Source of the DNA: Caenorhabditis remanei
Lineage: Eukaryota > Nematoda > Chromadorea > Rhabditida > Rhabditidae
DNA length: 64,000 nucleotides
Reading direction: 5' to 3'
NCBI RefSeq assembly: GCF_010183535.1
Contig: NC_071329.1
Coordinates: 682,001-746,000, forward strand
Below are positions 23,208 to 35,619 of this stretch, in pieces; the stretch's first letter is position 1, and the number at the start of each line of letters is the position of its first letter. The notes under the pieces are model-generated. The model was not told where the DNA came from. It saw nothing but the letters and a program-made list of their open reading frames with translations, and searched no databases. Position numbers and translations under genes: made by a program.

Positions 23208-25234
23208 ATGTTCTCTTATCTAAGTATACCGTTCTGGGGTACCGAAGAGAAAACTGAACAACTCCCAGAGGATGCAAAGACTGATGTCGTCACGGAAAAG
23301 GATCTTCTTGAGCGGTGAGCTACTTTTTTCTATTTTTTTATCCGTATAATGTTTTTTCTTTACAGTATCTCTTTAACTGTGCTATCTAAGGGGAGGAACA
23401 AGCGTCTAAGAACAGCGGCACTGGCAGATGACCACTTCGAAGTTAACTTCACGGATGAATCCGCTGTGATTGAAAATCCGACGATGCTGAAAGTCTCAAA
23501 GAGTGAGATTATTGATTGGTAGAGGTTTCCCACCATGTTTTTGACAATAAAATTATAATTTCAGGAGTAAGAAAGAGTCCTCATGGTTTTTTAACCCATT
23601 CGCATCTACCAACAGTGAAAACTTCAAAATCTTTGAATTGGTAGATCAAGTTCAAGCGAAGTTCCCGAAAATCTTTTTTTCTCTAACCTTGCATTCAAGT
23701 GACTTGAAGGACCAAGACGTCATGAACGCTCTGAAAAATAAGACCTGGAAGAAAGTGAATATCATCGGAGGAGAATTGAAGACCGAGGATTTGGATAAAA
23801 TCATGGAAATGGACAATTTGAAAAAGGCTTTTGCGTTCAAGAACATTATTTTCCCATTGGGTTATAAGCATGTAAATGTAAGTTCAACAATATAAAACAC
23901 GTTTCAGATTTCTGGAAAAAAAAGGAGTTTGGAATCGGGAAAAAATGTAATTTAAAGAAAATTAATTTCAGCCAAACTATATCATGATTATATTTTTTTG
24001 AAAGCCTACAATTTGTTGATTTCAAAAGTATAAGTCCTAACTCTCAATCCCTCCAAAACAGCAAGTTACAACCCAAAACATGATTTTGAGATTTTCGAAA
24101 ATTTTCGAAAATCCATAACTTTTGGAATTTTGACCTATGACGTTGATATATAGTTTAAAATTTTCAAAATTTCATGAACTTTCAATATAAAATAAAATAG
24201 ACTGGTGTACTCCTCGTCCTATAACACACATATCGTAAATCTTGTAATGTAATAGAGGTGTCCCCAGTAGCAAGAGTTTGGTGCACAATATCTCACCTGC
24301 CTCGATAGCTATCAACTTTTTTCCAACTGAAGAAATAATTTATAAGTATTCAGCTACATTTTGTCTGTTGTCAACGTTTTGATATTTCTGTTGGGAACTG
24401 AGATATACTGCGTAAAATTGGCAGCACCTCTTTTAGATGTTTTACGGAATCTCAGTTTAGAAGAACACAGTGTTATACGAGTTAAGCGGAGAAAGAGCTA
24501 TTGTAAAATTAGAGCACATTTTCATTATTGTGAGCAAAGCAACTGTTTCCAGGCCCTCAAATTCGCTTCTATCGAGTATGAAGACGCTACGTGGCTTCAA
24601 ATCGACGACTTGCTAGCCGTCCAACACAAGCCGTCTATCATTCTTCGCTCAACAAATTTCATGTCGGAAGAATTGAGTCTTCTACTGAAAAAGTGGCAGA
24701 ACAGTGAGCACGACATGTTCAAATTCTTCAAATGTTGCAATAATGAGTTGGATATGGAGAAAGTTCTGGATGGTTTAGTGACTTTGAATATTGACTGGAA
24801 AAAAAAGAAAAATCTCAGTTTTACTTTTATGTGAGTGATCTACAAAATGTTCAGTTTCCTCTGAAAATGTATATTTCAGTGGCGCCGAAAACATGGAAAA
24901 TCGCGATCTACCATATCTAAAAGTTGCTGCCTTTGGTCACACAATTCAGCTGTTCCCATTTGCTGACTATAGAGGGAAGACTGAACCCAGAATAATGAGA
25001 AATTTGATGCAAAAGAAAAAGTTGGAAGACGAGTTGGCCGGAAAAGACGAGAATGTTGCCCAAGAAATAACTGCAAAACTTCAAGAGGTGCTCAACTTAC
25101 TGGAAGAAGACCAAGTATATTATATCAATGGAAAAGCCCAACGCAAAACTTCAAGAATTGCTGCAATGGCAATTTATACTGCGTGGTTTCGCACCAAAAA
25201 AACCGGACTGAGAGCTCATCAACATATATTTTAA
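23208..25234 (+). CDS. F-box/FBA gene with eroded F-box
   Basis: Exons 23208-23314, 23366-23518, 23565-23877, 24553-24830 and 24880-25234 total 1,206 b (401 aa) and stay open. The FBA core (KNIIFPLGYKHVN, ALKFASIEYEDATWLQIDDL, LLLKKWQNSEHDMFKFF) and the coiled-coil tail (MQKKKLEDELAGKDENV) are intact. The F-box is not: compared with the inverted paralogue at 17415-21095, four codons (FPLP) are deleted after EEKTE, and the LSKKM motif reads LSKGRN. Binding to a Skp1-like adaptor may be weakened. The long third intron holds sequence shared with the paralogue's intron (CAGTAGCAAGAGTTTGGTGC), so it was part of the duplication. Confidence 0.8.
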
Positions 25235-26274
25235 AGCCCATTGCATTTATATCTGTCCTGTATCATTATAAAAATTATGTACTTATTATTATAGTGTAAT
25301 ATAAGAACCCGCCAATTTGAAAATGTTCAGTTATCGAGCTATAGCGAAAAAAATCGCTAGAATCTATACATTTTCATAGTTTTGGGAAATCTAAGAACTT
25401 TTCTGTCTCAAAATGCTCAATAACACAAAAAAATAGCTCGAAAATTGTAAATTTTCAAATTGCGGGTTCTTATATGTATAATGAGATAATCGAATTTGTC
25501 TTTAAAACGTATATTCTTTTAATTGTTCCTATCTTTTATATAACCTTAGATAAAGCCAATTTTTTTTAAATTATTTGTTAAATTATTATAATTTGAACGG
25601 TCTGCACAGAATAAACCCGTCGTTCTTCCCAAACTTGTCAAATTCCGGCCCGACCCGGTTAGCGCAATTATAGGCCGCAATTTTTTTCACAAATTTGTCC
25701 GAAATAAGACAATGCTCGTTGGATAGCCCATCGTTGACTAGTACGACCGTTACTGCTAGCGTGGGCATTTCCTACATACATACAGTACCGGTCAAAAAGT
25801 TGTAAACTTTGGTCGTTTTCAATCTAGCAAGTTACATATTGACAACGTAACTTCTCCCTCAAATCGACCCATTTCAGTGAAAAATAGTTTCATTTTTAAG
25901 CTGTCCACTTAAAATGACCATAACTCTCTAGGGAATGCCCGTACAAAAAAGTTGTCAAGTACAAAAATGAAGCTCTATTTTCAATCTGTATAATTCATTA
26001 AAAGTCTACTTAATGGGGCCATTAGTATTATCATGACGCACTCTCAAAGTTGGACAATTTTAACTGAAAACGCGATTCATAAAAATGTCGGTAAATTAGA
26101 AAAATTAGAGGTGCTGGTTTATTGATGGAAATATGTCATTTGTTAGTGGATGACAACGTTATAAAAAGTTTAAAAAAAAAGATAAACAGAGAATACATAC
26201 AAATAAACATGGGACTGAAAACTGTATTATAAATAAAAAAGCGATTTAAAATATTACAAGTTTTTACAAGTGGA
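25235..26274. other. Intergenic region with a truncated MITE
   Basis: 25.24-25.62 kb is 3' flank shared with the inverted paralogue. A CAGTACCGGTCAAAA MITE end starts at 25793 after a TA, but its right end is lost near 26075. No gene. Confidence 0.5.
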
Positions 26275-28142
26275 CTAATCAAGTGGACTAATTCTAGCAT
26301 TACCATCAACAGAATAAACTGCATTTTCCCACAACTCCTCTCTTACATTCGTCAACTCCTTAGTGATTCTTGTCTTTTTAGCTTGAATCGGTTTCAAAAC
26401 CTCTTCCTGACCTCTCAACGCGTATTCAATAGTTTCGATTTGCTTCAATTCAACTTCCAGATCAGTTTTCTTGTTGAGTTTCTGCAGAATGTTATAGCAT
26501 TTTGTCTGCAGTTCATTGCTTTCGGTATTGATCGAATATGTTTGGATACAGATTTGGGTTTTCTTGGAAGTATTCTTGAAACTTATTCCCATCACTGGAC
26601 GTTTCCGGGTGATGTTGTTGGTGTGTCTGAAAGTAAAAAGATTTAATAGTGTTTGAAGTTTCCGAAATCCTTACATCATTGTTACGTCAGTTTTCCCAGC
26701 TTTCTCAACTTTCAATGTCGCAATTCCTTCAAACATTTTCTCGAAGTTTAACGCCGATTCTACACAATCAATTTGAATATGGGTGCAAATATCACGATTA
26801 CCGTTGACATGGAATTTGAACAGCTCGTTATAGTGTTTTGAATAGAATAGGTTTCTTCCGAGGTTTAAATTTTCAGTGCTGCTTTCAAGACCGCATAAAT
26901 CCGAAATTTTGATCCAACGTGCGTCTTCATAGATGACATTGGTGCCGGTGAATGCCTGAAAAATTGAAATAAAATGATTATTTGTGAACTGAAACTGTAG
27001 GAAGCTAGCACGAATGATAGCTAGTTAAAGAATACCTCAAAAGGTTATCAACTTTCGCTGTTTTCAGTGAGAAATTACCAACTTTGACAGTGTATTTTGT
27101 TGTGATCTGATTGTTCAATGACCTCAATTTTGCATGGGTTAAACATTACAAAAATAGGACATAATTTTTGTAGTTGACCACTATTCTGTAGGGACACAAT
27201 CTCGAAAGTTACAGGTAATCGAAACTATTTCTCTATGAAATCCGTTTAACAGTGTGAAGCTTTTCACTTTGACAACCTGTAATGTTCCAGATAGTGTCCC
27301 TACAAAAAATGTTCAACAACAAAAATGATCTGCTATATTTATTCTGTTCAACCCATATGAAATTTAATTTGTCGAATAACCAGGTGACACCTATATACAC
27401 TATCAAACTTAGTCATTTTCCACTGAAAACTGCCAAACAACAATTAGGGCACGTAGCTCTGACTCTACCCTCTTTATGTTCCAAAAACTCACATTAAAAT
27501 GATTATACTCCAACGGGAAATCAGTCCCATCGAAAACGAGTTCCCGCTTTAATCCTCTCAAATTAATGAACAAATCCAATTCATTCACTGTCAACGCTCC
27601 TCCATGTACAATAATCTTGGTACAATATTTCTTAACTTCATCAGTCAATAAAATTTCTCGAATCTTAAAGTTCAATGAATCCGTCTTAGAAATAACCATA
27701 GTGATAAGGAATTGACTGTCAGGGAAAGCGGTTTGAATCAACTGAATTATGTGAGCGGAGTCGGGAATTGCCAATTGTCTTGATTCCAGTCTGAACAATT
27801 CTTTGAATAGTTTAGAAAATTTAGAAAAAATGAAGACTAACCCAACATTAGAAATCCAGCGTTCATTAAAAAAAGTAAATACATCTGGATCCCTGTCAAG
27901 GACGTCCACTTGATAAGAGAGTGGTTTAAAATCACATTTTCCGACAGACTTGCTCATTTTCTTTGAAAGTGTGGAGAGTTTTATTCTGAAATTTAAGTTT
28001 AGTTACTTTAGACGGAAAATTGAACTCACATCTCCATATCCTCCATGAGTTGCAACACATTCTTCATGGGACGATCCGGGAGTTTTGGCAATGGGAATTT
28101 AGTTTCTTTTTTGTGCAAAAAAGACGGTAGCCAAGAAGACAT
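26275..28142 (-). CDS. F-box/FBA gene, intact
   Basis: Exons 28142-28030, 27985-27493, 26955-26675 and 26626-26275 total 1,239 b (412 aa). The F-box begins TKFPLPKLPDRPMKNVLQLM and, after the intron, continues IIKLSTLSKKMSKSV. The FBA part includes IIVHGGALTVNELD, DGTDFPLEYNHFN and AFTGTNVIYEDARWIKISDL. The tail exon has a coiled coil (LQKLNKKTDLEVELKQIE). Unlike most neighbours, exon 2 runs through the position where they have another intron, and exons only add up in frame if it is retained as coding. The second intron (26956-27492) contains a decayed MITE near 27.03-27.44 kb. Predicted role: substrate adaptor of an SCF ubiquitin ligase. Confidence 0.85.
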
Positions 28143-29711
28143 CTCTTTGTTTAGGCTGCCAACTCAGTCTAAGAGAAAGCAAGGCAATTGTGAAATATAT
28201 TGGTTCTAACACATGGAGACGCAGGCTGAGCAGCAGATGATGTTGAAGAAGGGAAAAAGGAGGACCTCCCGCTGACCATTAGAGAAATGGACGGGACCAC
28301 TGTGGTTTGGAACGCTACTGGCTATGAAGTGGGTAATGCGAGGGGGAGTGTGTGCGTGTATCTTAGTGGCCGGGTGTTTCTACGATGATCTGTGTGTCCG
28401 GATGTCCGAAACCTAATGGCGTATTTACAAGGAAAGTCTTTGAAGACGCGGCTTTGAAACGATCTATAAATTTGGTCACAGGTGTTTTCGACTACATGAA
28501 GTCCATTTTTGCCATCAAAACCAGTCGAGTTACGAGCTTTCAAAAAAAGTGCTCATACGTAAAAAAATATTTGAATATCTTTGCGTATACTTTTGCCAAT
28601 TCGGAATTCCATGTGAAAAAACTCAACAAAATGAAAAGTTTGAGAGCTCATAACTCGGCTCACAGAGACATTTAGCAGGTTTTGACTGCAGAAATGGACT
28701 CCCCGTAGTCGAAAGTACTTATAACAAAATTTATAGGTAATCCTCTTGTAGTTCTCGTTCCCGTTTTCCATGAAAATGGAAACCAAGATAAAATCAACAG
28801 ATTGTTCTAATGCCAAAAAGGTCCAAAAGATGTCGATACAGCGAAATAGTGTAGTGGGTAATGAGAGACGCAGCTTGTAATCCACATACCGTTTTTTTTC
28901 TTGGAGAGAGGCCCTAACCAACGTATGTATGCGAGTTCTATGGGTTTTTGAACAGCCGACTGACTGTCTGTGTGCCTTTCTGTGTGTCCGGATATCTCGT
29001 TTTCTTGGAAACTACGTTCACGTCGTCTAACGCTTCTGAAAAGTCACTGTGTCTGTGGATTCTAGTGTCTCACATAATCAAAAAAGTTGCTTATAATTGA
29101 ATTAACCGTCTCAAATACATTGAAAACACGAATCTTATAAATGTACAAGAGATGTCTGTAACAAAATCTGTGTGTCCGGATGTCCACAGCAAGAATAAAG
29201 CTTCTTTTGGAAATTGTCACTCTAATTAAGGTTGGGGCCTTCATAGCCAACGGAGGTCTAGCAAAGGGGTATTTGCTTGTGTGTGTCGATAGCAATTTCT
29301 GTGCGTCCGGACGTCCAATCTGCAGGATTTTCAGTATCTAATTCCATCTCGGTATCACAGTTTATCTACTCCAATTATGTGTTTAAATGTGGGCACCTCT
29401 GTCGGTGTGTCTGTTCATCCGGATATATTTTGCACTGACGAAAAGTAATAAAGTATTCAACAACAAAAGAATTCGAAAAAAAATCTAGAGCCCTTTTTTA
29501 TATCTCTTGCAATCTTTGATAGTCAAGAATCACGTCTTATTCTTTGTCTTCTCTCTGTCCGTATTTGTGCAAAAAGGCGTAGACGGTGTTTGCGGACATT
29601 CTCTCTCTCTCAGAATTATATTCTTGATACCTTTTCCCGATAAATGTTCTTTTATTCCATTTTTTCTCGTTATTTAAAAAATATCACTCTAAAAATGATT
29701 TTATACAGCCA
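28143..29711. other. Intergenic region with GTCCGGATGTCC repeats
   Basis: The phrase TGTGTGTCCGGA(T/C)(G/A)TC recurs at about 28390, 28980, 29165, 29300 and 29410, spaced irregularly. The same phrase is dense at 40.8-41.5 kb. No gene is supported; short frames here are repeat-derived. Confidence 0.5.
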
Positions 29712-32250
29712 ATGGTGAAAAGAAACAACAATGACCCGTCTACTAGTTGCCCAGCATCGAAGATTCAGAAAACTGACAAAATAATTGAGGTAAATGAAAG
29801 AAAAGATGGTTTCGATGCTTATTTGTTATAGTCTTTAGAACAATCAGGTCTGTGAGAGAGATGATAGACGTATCCAGGAGATAATCGACAGTCAGAAAAG
29901 AATAGAGACAACTATCCAGGAAATAGCTAAACAGTTGAGCTCAGCTGACCAAATTCAGATGAACAATGAAGATTCTGAAAGCGCGACGGCTACAATGATT
30001 GGATGTCCAAAAAAATCGGTACGAATTTTTACAATTATATTTTCAAGGAGGATTCAAAAAATATATATATGGATATTTCTATGAGAAAACTCAAAAGCTC
30101 CGAAATAATTCCCAAGGTGCGATGAATATGGGTCGAAATTTAAAACTTTCTTGCTCACGATTTATTTTCTTAAAAATTGAGTCGATATGCATACCGAATC
30201 TGAACGAATCTCTTGGTACAAAATCGGTATGCATACCGATTCTGTACTTTTGAATAAACTTGGGAAAAAGAACTGAAAATGACATGCAACATGCAACTTT
30301 TTTCTAGCAATCGCTAGTTTATTGCAAAATCTTTCAAATTCACGGAAATATCGTACTTTTACTACAGATTATTCATAGAAATCCATTTTTTTAATCGCTA
30401 GAAAAAAAAATTTGAAACTTCAACCCTCTTATATAAAATAAATATAATAGCGTAACTAAATAATTGCGAATTTGACGGGGAAGAACTTTTAGTGGCCTAG
30501 AAACACAAATAAGGCCTACGCAGACTATTTGGAGCGTTTTCTGGCTCTCGACTTGTTTCTACACATTTAAAAACATGTTCCCAAGTTCCATAAATCCCTC
30601 AACGTTACAATGTTTAGATAAAAAATGAAACAATGCTGGAGAGCGGAAAATCCTTCATACTGAAACATATTTTCAAAGATGTTCCAGCACTGGAAACTGG
30701 CAAGTCACTATGCAGTGAGTGGGAAGACCATTTCGGCGCATTATGGTTTGTATCGTAACTGGTAAAAGTTTATTCACCACCGATTTTCAGGAGAATGCAA
30801 ATTAGACATCAAGACACTTTCCTAGCCATTTATCTTGATTTTATGAGAAACGAAAACTGGGAAAACTTGACAACCGAATTGAATTTCAAAGTCAAAATAC
30901 AACCAGTGGGTTGTCCCAAAGATGTATATCACGCTAAAGCTACTTTTGAAAAAAATAGGAAGACTGTCACAAATGGATATGCGAGACTCATCAATTGGGA
31001 TGAAGTGGAAAGGAAATACACTGAGAACGGCAGGCTTCCCTTAGAAATTCAAGTTAAAGTCAATAAGACAATCGATGCACGCAAGGCAGATCTGAGAAGT
31101 TTTGGGGATGAAAGAAGCGAATTTTCTGATGTTACCTTGAACGTAGACGGCGAGCTTTTTCATGTCTCCAAGCACGTAAGTACAATTTACTAGACAGGTC
31201 ACATACGGTCAAAAGTCGAAAGTGTGACTTTTTTGCGAGAAAAATTCCGGGTCTTGACAAGTATGGAGTTAACCTTTATGCACCTTTAAGTTGTCTCATA
31301 AAGTCAAATTTTGTAGTCTTATAGCAAATATGACGCTAATTCCGAATCTGTAATCAGTTTCTGCAAGGGGGCTCGTCATAGTTGTCAAGGCCCGGCCCGG
31401 GCCGGCCCGGGCAAATTGGCGCGAAAGTCAAATTTTCAAATTTTCTCAAAATTTTCAAATTTTTTTGAATTTTTTCGCGAAAAAGTCAAAATTTCGACTA
31501 TCAGTCAGAATTAGAAGAAATTCTGAAAAATAGTCAGAAATGGTCACATTTTCGATGAAAAATTGAAAAAATTTCGAAAAAAAAATTGGAAAAAAATGGG
31601 CGTTTTTTGAAGCCGGGCCTTCGGGCCGGGCCGGGCCTTGAAAATTTTCTACCGGCCCGGGCCTTGACAACTATGGGGCTCGTAAAAAATGATAAACTAC
31701 AAAAAAATTATATTTTCGATTCACTGATAGTATTCCAGATTCTTGCTTATCATTCTGACTTCTTTCGATCAATGTTTGTGGGAAACTTCAAAGAGTCAAC
31801 AAAATCTGTGATTGAGCTGAAAGGAATTGATCCATACGACTTTGAAAATTATCTGGAAGCACTCTATGGAAAAACATCGGTCATTAATGGTATCATTTTG
31901 ATTCAAATTGTGTTTAACAAATCCCTTTTTGTTCAGATTCTACAGTTGAAGGTATCCTCTTGATAGCCGATATGTACGGTACACAAATCATTGCCGACAC
32001 GTGCACAAAGTTTCTGGAAAAGGAGTCAACTAAGAAGTCTGCCAAGAAACTACACATGTCATGTTGCTACAATTTGGAAGGACTCAAGGTTTGCACTAAT
32101 TTATTTACTATAATTAAATCGATTGTTTAGAAAACATGTCTCAGTCAAATCAACACCACTTCGGAAATCAAAGCGGCTATCCCAAAAAATGCACAGATTT
32201 TGGACAGAGCAACGATGATCTCTCTTCTTGAAAAATTGATTGACAATTGA
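29712..32250 (+). CDS. MATH-BTB (bath-type) protein, CUL3 adaptor candidate
   Basis: Seven exons (29712-29789, 29839-30018, 30618-30745, 30791-31175, 31739-31889, 31937-32088, 32131-32250) total 1,194 b (397 aa). The ATG follows TTTATACAG closely, a possible trans-splice site. Residues 27-86 are charged and probably coiled coil. The MATH domain (about 95-225) shows SFILKHIFKDV, HFGALWRMQIR and FLAIYLDF. The BTB domain (about 238-345) shows FSDVTLNVDGELFHVSKH, ILAYHSDFFRSMF and the ALYG turn, followed by GILLIADMYGTQ. Such proteins link CUL3 to substrates bound by the MATH domain; MEL-26 is the C. elegans model. An hAT-like MITE sits in the intron before the BTB exon. Confidence 0.9.
31377..31675. 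mobile_element. hAT-like MITE in an intron of the MATH-BTB gene
   Basis: Ends CATAGTTGTCAAGGCCCGG and CCGGGCCTTGACAACTATG. It is flanked by GGGCTCGT at 31369-31376 and 31676-31683, an 8-b target duplication. The termini resemble the CATACTTGTCAAC family; the interior is different and A/T-rich. Confidence 0.9.
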
Positions 32251-32859
32251 GTGTTCTCAACTTTCCTCATTTATCCACGTTGACTGTCCTGAGTATTTAC
32301 TGATTGTTATAATCTCAATTAATTGTGTTAAATATTTACATGTAAAAACATTTTACAATAAAAATCTCGCTCTGTTCTTGTTTAATGGGACAGAGATAAC
32401 AATTATTTTGTCCAACCGTTCTGGTGTCTACATACTATTAGAGATAGAGAGAGATAGAGAGTGTTGCCTCTAATGAGAAATGTGTCGGTAATAGAATCTG
32501 TGTCATCTAGCTATTGAAAACGGTTCAATACTCAGACTTCAGATGATAGTGCTCACCAGAGTTGTACGGAATGACATTTTTCGATTTCCGGAATCCGGAA
32601 TCTAGAATCGAAATGTCAAAAAAATACCCGCAATTCCGGAATATCGGAATTCGGAATCCGGATTCCGGACAACTCTTGTGCTCACATAAGTGTGAGTTTA
32701 GTCTTTGAGTTACTGGAGTTATTCAGGTTTGTATATAATTTTATTCTCAAATTCGTGTAATTTAATCACAATCAGCTGTCACAGTAGAAATGATAGTTTT
32801 GTGTCAAATACAATTGAAATGATAGAAAAAATATTGGAATAAAATAAATCACAATCAAA
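32251..32859. other. Spacer between convergent genes, with a small MITE
   Basis: Holds 3' flank of the MATH-BTB gene, a GAGATAGA short repeat near 32445-32460 and the MITE at 32557-32677. No gene. Confidence 0.5.
32557..32677. mobile_element. Short hAT-like MITE, CAGAGTTGTACGGAAT family
   Basis: Starts CAGAGTTGTACGGAAT, ends CCGGACAACTCTT, with GTGCTCAC directly repeated at 32549-32556 and 32678-32685. The interior is made of CCGGAAT phrases. Relatives lie at 41901-42234, 42243-42614 and, truncated, 63370-63536. Confidence 0.8.
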
Positions 32860-34873
32860 TCACCTGTCAACATAAACCTTTCCATTTTCAAAACGCCCTC
32901 CCAGATCCCACATCTTCTCGACCAATTCTTGAATCTCTTCAGCTAATCGATTTCTCTCGTAACCATCAGTCTCCTGTTTCATTTCTTTTTCTAGCTTGTC
33001 CTTCTTGTTTAGTATCGTCAGAATCTTATAAGCATCTTTATAAGCATCACCTTTCGCATATTCAACGGGAAATGATTCTGTGGGTTTCCACGCGCACAGT
33101 ATGAAATATGATTGTCTTATGGCTATAGCCAGAACTGTGTCAACTCGAGCGGCTGAAGTGGATTTGGCAAGACTGGAAGTTGAAGAATTAGGTTTCCCAC
33201 GGGGAAGGACAACTCACGTGAAAAACATGGGTCCAAACAGACACATTTGTTCAAATCCAATCAAGTCATCTAATATTGCATTTGGCAAGAAATCATCAAA
33301 AAGATATTGAGCATTGAAATTTTTAAACATGTCGACTTCACTATTAATCCACCTATCGATGATCTCATGAACATTGGCCACAGTGAAGTTAGTTTCATGT
33401 AAATGTACAAAGTCGGCACCTTGTATTTTGAGAACGTCCTCAACCTGAACCCACCGCCCATCCATATAAACGACACCTTGCAGTTTGAACGCCTAGAATT
33501 TTTGAAAAATTGCCGATTTACATGTATTTTCAGAGGAAAACTTACATTCTCATGCTTAAAATCTGAAGGCATATCGGAATTCCAAAATACAAAATAATCT
33601 TCAGCCTTCAGCGTGTTCAAGAGGTAGTTGACAACGTCTAAATCAAATTTCACTCCATCCATTGTAATTTTGTAGCCCGGATTAAACGTGATTTTTGAGA
33701 ATAACTCCTCGAAGAATGACACTTTGATGGTTTTAGTACAAATATTTAGAAAAACCATGTTGAATTTGAACATCTTCTTGAGTTGGTTCAAGGCGCGGAC
33801 AGTATTCTCTATGATAGTTCCTTCTTTGGTATGGAGCAAATGATATGTGGAATAGAGTCCGAAACTGAAAGCATAAGAAGAATAGCACTTTATGTTGTTC
33901 AAAAAACTAATTTTCGGACAATTTCTGACCTGGAAACCTCCATTTTTTATAACTTTCAGCGATTTCTACACTAACAAATCGGAGACTTGACGTATTTTTT
34001 ACTTTAAAAATGTCAAAAGTCAGAAACCTTGATTTTCAGCAATTTCTATTGTCTGTAGCGCCTTGAAAGTGAATTTCAAAATATTCTCTCAAAAAAAGGT
34101 TTTTTACTTAAAAATCGTCATTTCTAGGAATAGGAGAATATCATCTGTCTGGCGCATTTCTTTGACGCATTTCAAAATTTTGAAATTTTGAAAACGGATT
34201 CGAAATCTTTGCAACGTCAGCTTACGATTCATATATTTGACTTTGTAAAAATTGCCGAAAACTGCCGAAAAACATGACGATTCAAATTCTGTTCTCAAAT
34301 TTCAGTGAGGTTCAAAACGAACCAAGTTAGAATACATGATTGAAATGTCTGCAATTTCCGGAAAAAACGCTTATTCCTTCCTGTTTAATGTAAGATTTTT
34401 TAAACTTAAGGTTTTCAGATGTTCACTAATAAATAGCATTGCTAACTTTCAGGATATATCTTACGGAATCACTTTTAAAGAACTCATTGCCACTCACCGC
34501 TGTTTCCGGTCCTCAATTTTGTATCCCCTTGTATTACACACAACTTTGAACTGTTTATTATTCCAGAAATCAATTGTACAGTACCCATCGTAAAAATTGA
34601 GATTCGGACATTGTGAAGAGTCTTTAAGAATTTGCACTACAGACTCCATTCGTTTCGAAGTGTGACCAAAATTGAATCTAAAAAGTTTTTTTTTTTGTTT
34701 TGAAGTTATTTAGTTTTGAAATTTTCCAAAAACTACCGTTCCGTCTCATTCATCAATTGAAATACCGAATTTCTAGCAATATAAGGTAGTTTCAGAAGAG
34801 GAAACTTGTTTTTCTTCATAGAATCTCCAGAAATAAAATGGGAAGAGAATTTCAAAGCAAGAGTACTCAACAT
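32860..34873 (-). CDS. F-box/FBA gene, intact
   Basis: Exons 34873-34737, 34677-34498, 33864-33546, 33492-33218 and 33172-32860 total 1,224 b (407 aa). Exon 1 is MLSTLALKF followed by the F-box NKFPLLKLPYIARNSVFQLM. Exon 2 completes it with RFNFGHTSKRMESVVQ. The FBA part includes ITMDGVKFDLDVVNYLL, MPSDFKHEN and AFKLQGVVYMDGRWVQVEDV. The tail carries the usual coiled coil (LNKKDKLEKEMKQETDGY). Its N-terminus is closest to the gene at 56417-58174, which also starts MLSTLALK. It is transcribed away from the F-box gene at 35620. Predicted SCF substrate adaptor. Confidence 0.85.
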
Positions 34874-35619
34874 GGTTTAAACCAATGGAGGAATAATCGA
34901 TGATTGGGGCCTTCTGCCACGTCACCAAATAATGAAGGTAAATACGGGGGGCTACGTGGATTGAGAGGGTTGCCAACATGCATTTAGATAAGACCAAATG
35001 TTTCGTTAAAAGTAGGGATGTAGAATTTTAACGAAATTTTTACTTCCTTGTGAAGATAGGACTGGGATGATTTAAAAACAAAGCAAAAGTCTTTACGTTG
35101 AACTCCGGCTAGTTTCACAAATCATGAGATTCGTTCAGAAGAGACTGCCTTCAAGAGTCTGAAAGTTTCTACACAAATGAGAAATTATATACTTTATACT
35201 TACATTAATGGCAAATGCATAGATTGACAAATATAGTTCATTGCGACAATCTGAAAAGTTGAAAAACCATGGGATTTCTGAAATAAAGTTTCATCGGGTT
35301 TTTCCAGAGCTAAATTTACAGATTCGTCTGTTGCTCTACTTTTTTATTTTATTCTCTCAGATTATAATAAATAATCCTAACCTTCTCAACACAGGATCTA
35401 CAGTGTTGAGAGACGCAGACAACAACGGGGTGGTGACGTGGAATGCAGTATTTGCTCTAGGAGGCCTATCTAGTCTAAGCAATGCGGCCATTACACTTAG
35501 AAACACATTTTCCCTGCAGGTCCTCACAGAAGGCGACATCTGCCACGTATTGAGGTAATCTTCTTCTACTCTCTCTCTCCCTCATTACCTAATGTGGGAC
35601 ACTCCTTTCGCCTACAAAA
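34874..35619. other. Divergent promoter region between two F-box genes
   Basis: About 750 b separate the two start codons. No coding exon fits the models on either side; a plus-strand frame at 35241-35558 lacks splice and family support. Confidence 0.45.

Noticed and set aside
27796..27852. Possible intron in exon 2 of the F-box gene at 26275-28142
   Set aside because: Removing it would shift the frame; keeping it gives 413 codons in frame.
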